Shown: positions 8,001 through 14,122 of the stretch, in pieces
Numbering within the stretch: the stretch's first letter is position 1
Layout: each line of letters starts with the position of its first letter
Assembly (NCBI GenBank): GCA_020630455.1
Contig: JAHDBK010000023.1
Coordinates: forward strand, 1 to 16,518
Direction: 5' to 3'
DNA length: 16,518 nt
Source of the DNA: Saprospiraceae bacterium
Lineage (GTDB): Bacteria > Bacteroidota > Bacteroidia > Chitinophagales > Saprospiraceae
The notes under the pieces: generated by a model
Databases searched by the model: none
Told to the model about the DNA's origin: nothing
The model's input: the letters and a program-made list of their open reading frames with translations, nothing else
Translations under genes and position numbers: made by a program

Positions 8001-11000
8001 TACGGCTTATTCGGCGGGTCTAGATGATGATGGAGATTTATTAGAGCCAGGTACTCGTTGGGCAGGTATTCAAAGACAATTAACTAATAATAACTTTGAA
8101 GCATCAAATGTAGAATTTATTGAATTTTGGATGATGAGTCCATATTTAGAAGCAAATGGAAATCCTTCTGAAGCGGGAGATGGAGAAATGTATATCAATT
8201 TAGGAAATGTATCTGAGGATATATTAAGGGATTCTCGTTTATTCTTTGAAAATGGATTACCTGGGCCAAGTAATGAAAATCTAAGAGTCGATACTACTTC
8301 TTGGTCGAAAGTACCTCGTTCTGCTGCAGTAACTAGAGCTTTTGACAATAATCCTGATACTAGGGTGGCTCAAGATGTTGGTTTTGATGGAGCTAATGAC
8401 ATAGATGAACAATTATTATATGCTGATTATGTTCAAGCTATCCAAAATTCACCTTCAATGTTCAATGTAGTAAAACAAGAAATTTTAGCAGATGTATCTA
8501 ATGATAATTTTGTTTATTATAATGATGAAGATGTTTATGGAGACAGTGATGGAATTTTTGATAGATATTTAGATTATAATAATCCTGAAAATAATTCTCC
8601 TGCTACTACCAGTGGACAAGTACAGGCCTATTCCAATAATCCAGATACAGAGGATATTAATTTTGATAATACTTTAAATGAAACGGAAGCCTATTTTCAA
8701 TATAAAATTCCTATCAAAAAAGATGCATCAGGAACAGGTATAGAATTGAATGAATTCATTGTAGAAGATGCTATAACAGAAAATGGAAGAAAATGGTATC
8801 GTTTTAAAGTTCCTTTAGAAGAATATACTTCTAGAGTAGGAGGGATTCAAGATTTTCGTTCGATTAGATTCATTAGATTATATATGACAAAATTTGAAAC
8901 TCCTGTAACCATGAGGTTCGCTCGTTTCGAATTAGTACGTAATCAGTGGCGTAGATATAGAAGAACGCTTGCTGAAGCAGGAGTAGGAACTATTGTTGAT
9001 GAAAATGATGATACATTATTTGATTTAAATGAAGTAAATATTGAAGAAAATGGAGGGAAAGACCCTTATAATTATGTATTGCCTCCAGGAGTTCAAAGAG
9101 AACAACAAGTAGGTTCTGCTTTTAATAATGCCTTCCAAAACGAGCAATCATTAGCAGTAAATGTATGTAATTTACAAGATGGTGATGCAAGAGGTATCTT
9201 TAAAAATATTAATTTGGATATTAGATTATACAAAAAATTAAAGATGTTTGTCCACGCAGAGTCTAAAGATGTAATCAATCCAGGTGAATTAAAAATGTTT
9301 GTAAGAATTGGTTCTGATTTTGAACGCAATTATTATGAATATGAAATGCCTTTATACATGACCGAAGGAATATTAGACCCTGAAGAAGTGGATGAAGGAG
9401 ATTATGCAAGAGCAGTTTGGCCTTTAGAAAATGAATTGGACTTAGATTTATCTTTATTACAAGAGGTAAAAACACAACGTAATTTTTCTAATAGTGCTTT
9501 AAATGATTTATACAGCATTGATGATCCAAATTATCCAGGCAAAACAGTAAGCGTAAAAGGAAATCCTAATCTAGGATTAGTGAAGAGCATCATGATTGGT
9601 GTTAGAAATACAGAAGATGATGGTTTGCCTCGCTGTGCTGAATTATGGTTCAATGAATTGAGATTAAGTGGTTTTGATGAAAGAGGCGGTTGGGGTGCTT
9701 TAGCACGTATGGATATTCAAATGGCAGATTTTGGGAATGTCAATTTATCAACTAATTATACAAGTGTTGGTTTTGGAGGAATTGAGCAAAAATTACAACA
9801 AAGAAGTAGAGAAGAAGTCATTCAATATGATATTGCAGGTAATTTTGAATTAGGTAAGTTCATACCAGAAAAAGCAGGGATTAAAATTCCTGTGTATGCT
9901 CAATATTCAAGTACCATCAAAAATCCTCAATATGACCCTTACGATTTGGATATTGAATTAAAAGACAAATTAGATTTAGCTCCTTCAAGAGAAGTGCGGG
10001 ACTCTGTTCGAAATCAAGCACAAGACTTTACAGAAATTAAAACCGTCAATGTGACGAATGTTAGAAAGGAAAGAACCAATTCTAAAAAAGAACCTCGTCC
10101 TTGGGATATAGAGAATTTGAGTCTTACCTATGCCTATTCTGAAACGAATAGACATACCCCTATCATTCAAAATGATCAATTAACCGACCAACAAGCAATA
10201 GTAGACTACACCTATTCAGGGAAACCTTTGTATATAGAGCCATTTAAGAATATAGCAAAGGACAAACCTAAGGTTCAAAAATATATCAAACTATTAACGG
10301 ATTTTAATTTTAATCCGATACCAAATGGTTTAGGCTTTAGTACAAGAATGCACCGTCAATTACAAGAAACGACTTATCGTTTTTCCGATGAAACTAATAA
10401 TACTTGGTACAATAGAAGATTCAATTGGGATCGCTCTTATAATTTGAAATGGGATTTGACTCGTTCATTGAAATTTAATTTCAATGCCACGAATATTGGA
10501 GTAATTGACGAATTAGATGATACTTCTCTAGTAGGTAGTCCTGAAGCTAAAGAATACATTTGGGGAAATATTCAAGATTGGGGACGTAATAAAGATTATC
10601 AGCATAACATGAATGCCTCTTATACGCTTCCTTTCAAACAATTGCCTTATTTAGACTTTATTACTGTAAAAGCTCAATACAATGCCAATTTTGGTTGGTT
10701 AGCTGCTGGTTTGAATGAATTTGATGTAGATGGCGTTACTTTAGGAAATATTATTAGAAATGGACAAACTCGTCAAATTACAGGTGATTTGGATTTTGTT
10801 AAATTATATAATAATTCAAAATTCTTAAAAGAAATAAATAATAAACGTCCAACTTCTACTCGTCCTAATAGATTTAGTTCTAATAATAAAAAAGATGACA
10901 AAGGGACTGATAAAAAAGACGACAAAAAAGGTGATGATAAAGAAAAAGCTAAGAAAGAAGGCCCTTCCGCTGCTGCTAAAGCCATTTTGAGACCTTTGAT

Positions 11001-12408
11001 GTTAATTAGAAAAGCAAGATTCAGTTATTCAGAGCAATTCTCTAGTGTCGTACCTGGTTTTACTCCTAATCATAGATTATTAGGAATGGATGAAAGCGTG
11101 ACTTCACCAGGATGGGATTATGTGTTTGGTTGGAGACAACCCGATAGAGAATGGTTATTCCAAAATCAAGATTGGATTACTCCAAGTATATTTATGAATC
11201 AACAAGTACTTGGAAATCATTCACAAGATATTAATGCGAGATTAACAGTTGAGCCATTTAATGATTTTAATATTGATATAGAAGCGAATAGAAAAATGTC
11301 TGATAATACTTCAGTTTATTTCAAGCGTACTTCTAATCATCCTGATAGTACTTATCAATATTTAACTCCTCAAGAGATTGGGTCTTTCCAGATTTCTTAT
11401 TTCTCTATGAAGACATTATTTACTAATGATTATGCTTCAATTTTTGAACAATTCGAAGCGAATAGAGAAATTATCTCTCAAAGATTAGCCAATCAAACAG
11501 GTGTTGTGAATCCACATGATTTAGATGACCAACATGGTGATTATTTAGAAGGGTATGGTCGTTATCAATTAGATGTATTAATACCAGCATTCTTATCTGC
11601 TTATAATGGTAAAGATGCGAGTGCAACTAAGTTGAATGTATTCAAAACGATTCCTTTACCGAATTGGAGATTGAGCTATAAAGGTCTACATAAAATCAAA
11701 GGTTTGGATAAAATATTCTCTAGTGTTAGTATTACACATGGTTATAAATCAGGTTTAAATATCAATAGTTATAATACCGATTTATCCTTTGATAGTCAAG
11801 CCATCATCCAAGATAAAAATGTCAATACTGAAAATTATTATTCTCAATATGAAATTCCTAATATCGTTATTTCAGAGCAATTGTCTCCATTATTAGGATT
11901 GGATATGAGGTTTAAAAATGATTTGACAACTCGTATCGATTGGAAAAAATCTAGAACCTTAGCTATGGGCTTCACAGATTATCAATTGAGCGAAACGCGT
12001 TCTGATGAGTTTGTAGTAGGTATGGGCTATCGCTTGAAAAACGTTTATATCGCATTCTTAGATTTTGATGCTTTGAATTCTGGTGTAAAGAAAAAGAAAA
12101 AGAAGAATAAGAAAAATGATAAAGACGGAGATAATAGCAAAGACAAAAAAGGAAGTGATGTGAATTTCAAATTTGATTTCTCTTGGAGAAATGATATTAC
12201 TATTAATCATTTACTTGACCAAGACCAATCTATTCCTACAAGAGGTATGAAAACCATCAGAATTTCTCCATCAATTGATTATTCTGTAAACAAACAATTG
12301 AATCTGAGATTATTCTATGATTATAGTAAAACAATACCAGCTACTTCTGCTTCATTCCCTATTACGAATACTCAAGCAGGATTACAAATTAGATTCTCAT
12401 TGAATTAA
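5098..12408 (+). CDS. sprA: SprA, outer-membrane translocon channel of the type IX secretion system
   Basis: SprA is the very large beta-barrel through which T9SS substrates cross the outer membrane; in gliding species it is needed for motility and adhesin secretion. At 2436 residues the length fits the family (about 2300-2500). Residues 1 to about 27 form a signal peptide (MNRILISLVLMIMAVSSLFSF...). Family landmarks are visible: the repeated N-terminal TxGxxYNTQATFNFENQMKLEY-type region (about 210-235), VYVDDFEGS (843-851), and RCAELWFNELRLSGFDE starting at R1512. The protein ends in amphipathic strands with a terminal phenylalanine (IRFSLN), as in outer-membrane barrels. Two cysteines, C1357 and C1513, lie in conserved-looking segments. 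Two Lys/Asp-rich low-complexity stretches (about 1930-1955 and 2330-2354) interrupt the barrel region and are probably loops. The gene follows ruvA, as in flavobacteria, and ends at a strong terminator. No frameshift is present. Confidence 0.96.
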   Translation: MNRILISLVLMIMAVSSLFSFNNHSKAYDLGDPFEEIISAVEADTLDPIDEREGDFITDPSYNPFDLEDPPAITQEVEYDPDTGLYLITEKIGDEFYRAPTWMTFEEYLEYSAEKQQRDYFDQLSRNAETSLGSSGKPDPIMNIEVPNEVLDKLFGGTKIDIRPQGNIDLTLGADYQRVDNPIAPERQRSQGGFDFDMNIQMNVTGQIGEKMKLGTSYNTQATFNFENQMKLEYAGGEDDIIQKIEAGNVSLPLKSTLIRGSQSLFGVKTELRFGRMTLTGIASSQKSRRNEIQLQGGSQVQNFEINADQYDENRHFFFSHYNRDHFEEGLEQLPQIRSLFSVSRLEVWVTNTRNQTEGVRDIVALADLGEGNTDKIINNNPLFQPGAVVNNPDINGEALPTNEANPMYDVIINNPQSRYISEAVAQLQNVYNLQQSKDFEKVRARMLNPNEYTFHPELGFISLNLTLQPEDVLGFAMEYTYNGQVYRIGEFTNDLPINPDTLSVLYVKMLKSTTPRVDIPIWDLMMKNIYSIGAYQVNQEDFLLDMYYEDPGGGQKRFLPATAIEGKPLIQVMNLDNLNSQRDPQPDGRFDYVEGITINSRNGRVMLPKLEPFGSSLKEEILSSSPDPNNPAIIAEAEQYTYQQLYDSTLIRAREFPEFNRYTIRGTYKSSVSSEISLGAFNIPRGSVVVRAGGQILTEGTDYTVDYNIGRIKILNEAYMNSGVPINVSFEDNSLFGFQNKTLLGLRAEYKISDNFNVGGTVMKLYERPFTQKVNIGDDPINNTIYGGDVQYTTEAPWLTRAIDKLPLLQTKAPSQISFMAEAAYLKPNHARAIQQEDQGVVYVDDFEGSTSSIDLRNNAVNWSLASVPQNDITNSNPLFPESSFIDTTLSGVNRAKLMWYQIDQTSINNAVDGTDNPYTEAVFIRDIFPNVANNPNSILNNSIRTLDLRYVPEKRGPYNFDLPDGGTAYSAGLDDDGDLLEPGTRWAGIQRQLTNNNFEASNVEFIEFWMMSPYLEANGNPSEAGDGEMYINLGNVSEDILRDSRLFFENGLPGPSNENLRVDTTSWSKVPRSAAVTRAFDNNPDTRVAQDVGFDGANDIDEQLLYADYVQAIQNSPSMFNVVKQEILADVSNDNFVYYNDEDVYGDSDGIFDRYLDYNNPENNSPATTSGQVQAYSNNPDTEDINFDNTLNETEAYFQYKIPIKKDASGTGIELNEFIVEDAITENGRKWYRFKVPLEEYTSRVGGIQDFRSIRFIRLYMTKFETPVTMRFARFELVRNQWRRYRRTLAEAGVGTIVDENDDTLFDLNEVNIEENGGKDPYNYVLPPGVQREQQVGSAFNNAFQNEQSLAVNVCNLQDGDARGIFKNINLDIRLYKKLKMFVHAESKDVINPGELKMFVRIGSDFERNYYEYEMPLYMTEGILDPEEVDEGDYARAVWPLENELDLDLSLLQEVKTQRNFSNSALNDLYSIDDPNYPGKTVSVKGNPNLGLVKSIMIGVRNTEDDGLPRCAELWFNELRLSGFDERGGWGALARMDIQMADFGNVNLSTNYTSVGFGGIEQKLQQRSREEVIQYDIAGNFELGKFIPEKAGIKIPVYAQYSSTIKNPQYDPYDLDIELKDKLDLAPSREVRDSVRNQAQDFTEIKTVNVTNVRKERTNSKKEPRPWDIENLSLTYAYSETNRHTPIIQNDQLTDQQAIVDYTYSGKPLYIEPFKNIAKDKPKVQKYIKLLTDFNFNPIPNGLGFSTRMHRQLQETTYRFSDETNNTWYNRRFNWDRSYNLKWDLTRSLKFNFNATNIGVIDELDDTSLVGSPEAKEYIWGNIQDWGRNKDYQHNMNASYTLPFKQLPYLDFITVKAQYNANFGWLAAGLNEFDVDGVTLGNIIRNGQTRQITGDLDFVKLYNNSKFLKEINNKRPTSTRPNRFSSNNKKDDKGTDKKDDKKGDDKEKAKKEGPSAAAKAILRPLMLIRKARFSYSEQFSSVVPGFTPNHRLLGMDESVTSPGWDYVFGWRQPDREWLFQNQDWITPSIFMNQQVLGNHSQDINARLTVEPFNDFNIDIEANRKMSDNTSVYFKRTSNHPDSTYQYLTPQEIGSFQISYFSMKTLFTNDYASIFEQFEANREIISQRLANQTGVVNPHDLDDQHGDYLEGYGRYQLDVLIPAFLSAYNGKDASATKLNVFKTIPLPNWRLSYKGLHKIKGLDKIFSSVSITHGYKSGLNINSYNTDLSFDSQAIIQDKNVNTENYYSQYEIPNIVISEQLSPLLGLDMRFKNDLTTRIDWKKSRTLAMGFTDYQLSETRSDEFVVGMGYRLKNVYIAFLDFDALNSGVKKKKKKNKKNDKDGDNSKDKKGSDVNFKFDFSWRNDITINHLLDQDQSIPTRGMKTIRISPSIDYSVNKQLNLRLFYDYSKTIPATSASFPITNTQAGLQIRFSLN

Positions 12409-12431
12409 TGATAATTATATTAATAATAAAT

Positions 12432-12466
12432 AAAAAACGCTGATTGAATTTCAATCGGCGTTTTTT
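12432..12466. terminator. Strong bidirectional rho-independent terminator
   Basis: The left arm starts with six A residues and ACGCTGATTGAA; the right arm is TTCAATCGGCG followed by six T residues. The arms pair over about 15 bp with one G-T wobble and a loop of about five bases. Poly-A on one side and poly-T on the other make it work in both directions. It lies 23 bp after the sprA stop and 4 bp after the stop of the convergent minus-strand gene ending at 12471, so it serves both transcripts. Confidence 0.92.
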
Positions 12467-12470
12467 ATTT

Positions 12471-12839
12471 CTAAAAATCATAAGACAATATTAAAGAACC
12501 AACAATAATCAAAAGATAAAAAACAATCCAAAAAATCGTTTCACTACGAATAGCTAAAGAAATTTCTTTATCATTTCCATTATAGGAATCAGGACTTGTA
12601 TATAGTTTGTAAGCACTTCTAAAGTAGAATATTGAAAAAATAAGGGCTAGAGCTACAAATTTAAATTTTTCAACCCTATCATTATTATCATATATAAAAA
12701 AATAGATATATGTCAATAATAAAACTATACCTATCAAAAATTGTAGAATAGCATTGAGCTTTATAGCCTTTAATATTGATGGAGAAACCTGCTCTTCATC
12801 TCTATTGTTTTTATCATAATCTATATCGTCCAATAGCAT
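12471..12839 (-). CDS. Small membrane protein, type II of a duplicated pair (copy 2)
   Basis: The family is not recognised. The protein has 122 residues: an acidic N-terminal tail opening MLLDDIDYD (1-18), then three predicted membrane helices (about 30-50, 60-80 and 101-119). It is clearly paralogous to the protein at 13355-13720: both open with LDDID, both have SIL-x-x-IK-x-NA-x-LQ before helix 1 and FYF-x-x-AY-x-L at the end of helix 2, and the lengths match (122 and 121). It is the last gene of a minus-strand run of four and ends at the shared terminator. A 16-bp copy of the AAGAAATTTCTT palindrome lies within the coding sequence and encodes K91-E-I-S94. A further palindrome sits between this start and the preceding gene. 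No catalytic motif is seen; a membrane partner or helper role is only a guess. Confidence 0.75.
   Translation of the reverse strand: MLLDDIDYDKNNRDEEQVSPSILKAIKLNAILQFLIGIVLLLTYIYFFIYDNNDRVEKFKFVALALIFSIFYFRSAYKLYTSPDSYNGNDKEISLAIRSETIFWIVFYLLIIVGSLILSYDF
12555..12570. repeat. Palindromic repeat copy inside a coding sequence
   Basis: TAAAGAAATTTCTTTA is the same 16-mer found at 3259-3274 and 12854-12869. Here it lies in the gene at 12471-12839 and encodes the loop between helices 2 and 3. Confidence 0.6.
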
Positions 12840-12852
12840 AATTTGTATTTTT

Positions 12853-12870
12853 ATAAAGAAATTTCTTTAT
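12853..12870. repeat. Perfect palindrome between two operon genes
   Basis: ATAAAGAAATTTCTTTAT fills most of the 34-bp gap between the stop at 12874 and the start at 12839. In the direction of transcription it is followed by A residues, not T, so it is not an intrinsic terminator there. A hairpin ending 13 bases before the next ATG could influence translation or mRNA processing. Confidence 0.65.
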
Positions 12871-12873
12871 CAT

Positions 12874-13344
12874 TTAAAGATTTCTAGTCAAAATATGAAG
12901 GATTGTAGTGAATGCACAAAAAACTAAAAACCCTAAATAGGCATAGGTCTGGTATCTTAAAATACGTAATAAATATTCTTGGCGTCTTTCATCTTCATCT
13001 TCTTCATCTTCTTCATCTTCTTCATCTTCTTCATCTTCATCTTCATATTCTTCATCTTCATATTCTATTTGTAAAATCTTACTCATTCCATAACAAGAGC
13101 GGAAGAAATAAATACAAGATATTATTATTGAAGCAAGAGGTATGAAGCCAAGTAAAATTAAAAAGAATTCTACAATGTCTTCAAAGGATAATGACAATCC
13201 ATTATGAGATAATCCAAATATTAACAAAATTGCTATATAAATAATAATAATCATTCCAAATACAACTGCAATGCATGCAAGAATGAAAAAAGGCACTATC
13301 GTAATATTACCCAATCGCTCATATTCTTTATAAATTCTTTTCAT
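12874..13344 (-). CDS. Small membrane protein, type I of a duplicated pair (copy 2), with acidic tract
   Basis: The family is not recognised. I place the start at 13344 (156 residues). The upstream ATG at 13368 would add eight residues and overlap the preceding gene by 14 bp, whereas MKRIYKEYERLG from 13344 aligns with MKKLKKEISKLG of the paralogue at 13723-14049. Predicted membrane helices lie at about 15-45 (long, possibly two), 57-81 and 134-151. Between the last two is an almost pure Glu/Asp tract (about 94-119, repeating EED), which the paralogue lacks. It is encoded by a tandem DNA repeat at 12988-13066 and would be a strongly negative loop. The gap to the preceding gene is 10 bp, which suggests co-transcription. 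The opposite strand also reads open here (His/Leu-rich), but that is a by-product of the repeat. No function can be assigned. Confidence 0.75.
   Translation of the reverse strand: MKRIYKEYERLGNITIVPFFILACIAVVFGMIIIIYIAILLIFGLSHNGLSLSFEDIVEFFLILLGFIPLASIIISCIYFFRSCYGMSKILQIEYEDEEYEDEDEEDEEDEEDEEDEDERRQEYLLRILRYQTYAYLGFLVFCAFTTILHILTRNL
12988..13066. repeat. In-frame tandem repeat (9-bp unit TTCTTCATC) coding an acidic tract
   Basis: Near-perfect tandem copies of TTCTTCATC (four in register), flanked by 6-bp TTCATC variants and two ATA-containing variants, run through this interval. On the coding (minus) strand they give repeating Glu-Glu-Asp. Units of 6 and 9 bp keep the reading frame, so slippage would change tract length without breaking the gene. 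Confidence 0.85.
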
Positions 13345-13354
13345 ATTTATTGTA

Positions 13355-13720
13355 TTAAAAGTAAACAAAAAAAAGAATGCTAGAATTAAGTATGATTAAT
13401 ACTATAATAGTGACAAACAAAGTATTTTTATCTAAAAAAGCCTTCTTTAATTTTTCGGGATTTGTGAAAAAAATTGTAGCACCATAAAATAAATCATAAG
13501 CAATTTTAAAATAAAAAATAAACCATAGACCATTTATAAAAATGAAAAATAGTGCCATTGGGTTTTTATAGTCAAAATTAGAAATAAAAGCATAAAGGAT
13601 ACTTATAAAAAGTATACCTACTATACATTGAAGGACGGCATTACATTTTATTTTGATTAAAATAGAATGAACCAAAGGCGTTTCCTCTTCTCTAGATATA
13701 TCTATATCATCTAATATCAT
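13355..13720 (-). CDS. Small membrane protein, type II of a duplicated pair (copy 1)
   Basis: The protein has 121 residues with an acidic N-terminus opening MILDDIDISREEE and predicted helices at about 28-47, 55-79 and 100-120. It is a paralogue of the product of 12471-12839, sharing LDDID at positions 3-7, SIL-x-x-IK-x-NA-x-LQ before helix 1 and FYF-x-x-AY-x-L after helix 2. The start codon lies 2 bp after the TAA of the preceding gene (13723), so the two are almost certainly translated from one mRNA and perhaps coupled. No enzyme motif, signal peptide or known domain is recognised. The tight linkage to a type I partner in both copies suggests the two products act together, which is inference. 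Confidence 0.78.
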   Translation of the reverse strand: MILDDIDISREEETPLVHSILIKIKCNAVLQCIVGILFISILYAFISNFDYKNPMALFFIFINGLWFIFYFKIAYDLFYGATIFFTNPEKLKKAFLDKNTLFVTIIVLIILNSSILFFVYF

Positions 13721-13722
13721 TA

Positions 13723-14049
13723 TTATGGATAAAAATAAATAAAATAATTAGCGAATAACAATATAAGAAATAATGAAACCCAAGTAATTGTTCTCATTAA
13801 AAAAGCAAAATTCAAATCTTTCAAATTCTGTTTTACTTCAAAATGCATCATTGAATAAGAAGAAAATAATCCCGCTCCTAAACCAATTAAAAGTATCGTA
13901 ATAATAATGAATCTCAAATCAAAAAACGAATCCAATCTTCTATCTCCTAATTGTGCTAAAAAAAACAACAAAACCAAAACAAATGGAATGATAAGAAGCA
14001 TAAAAGTACTTGAACCTAATTTAGATATTTCTTTTTTGAGTTTTTTCAT
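13723..14049 (-). CDS. Small membrane protein, type I of a duplicated pair (copy 1)
   Basis: The protein has 108 residues: a basic N-terminus MKKLKKEISKLG, then predicted membrane helices at about 15-34, 46-66 and 84-106. It is paralogous to the product of 12874-13344, sharing the N-terminal MK-x-x-x-KE-x-x-x-LG pattern and the helix order, but is shorter because it has no acidic tract. It is the first of the four membrane genes. The 73 bp between it and the YgiQ-type gene upstream hold a heptanucleotide array and no TAnnTTTG match on this strand, so transcription may come from upstream. The family is not recognised. Confidence 0.75.
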   Translation of the reverse strand: MKKLKKEISKLGSSTFMLLIIPFVLVLLFFLAQLGDRRLDSFFDLRFIIITILLIGLGAGLFSSYSMMHFEVKQNLKDLNFAFLMRTITWVSLFLILLFANYFIYFYP

Positions 14050-14083
14050 GCTGGTGGTTTTATAAAGTAATTTATCTTCTTGA

Positions 14084-14122
14084 AATACTCTACTCAGTAC
14101 GCTCTACTCTCTCTCAATACTA
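14084..14122. repeat. Heptanucleotide array, ARTACTC type, abutting the YgiQ-type stop codon
   Basis: Units AATACTC (14084), a 5-bp TACTC, AGTACGC (14096), TCTACTC (14103), a 6-bp TCTCTC and AATACTA (14116). First and last units equal those of the array at 719-753, and TACTCAGTAC plus CTCAATACTA are shared with 12 or 13 bases between them. The last unit ends exactly at the base before the stop codon of the minus-strand gene. This copy is more degenerate than the one before thrA. Confidence 0.6.

Noticed and set aside
12912..13145. Plus-strand ORF rich in His and Leu opposite the acidic-tract gene
   Set aside because: It is the antisense reading of the 9-bp tandem repeat. The minus-strand frame has membrane helices and a paralogue; the plus-strand frame is low complexity only.
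13345..13368. Upstream start (13368) for the acidic-tract membrane gene
   Set aside because: It would overlap the preceding gene and add eight residues that the paralogue lacks. The start at 13344 aligns with the paralogue's N-terminus.
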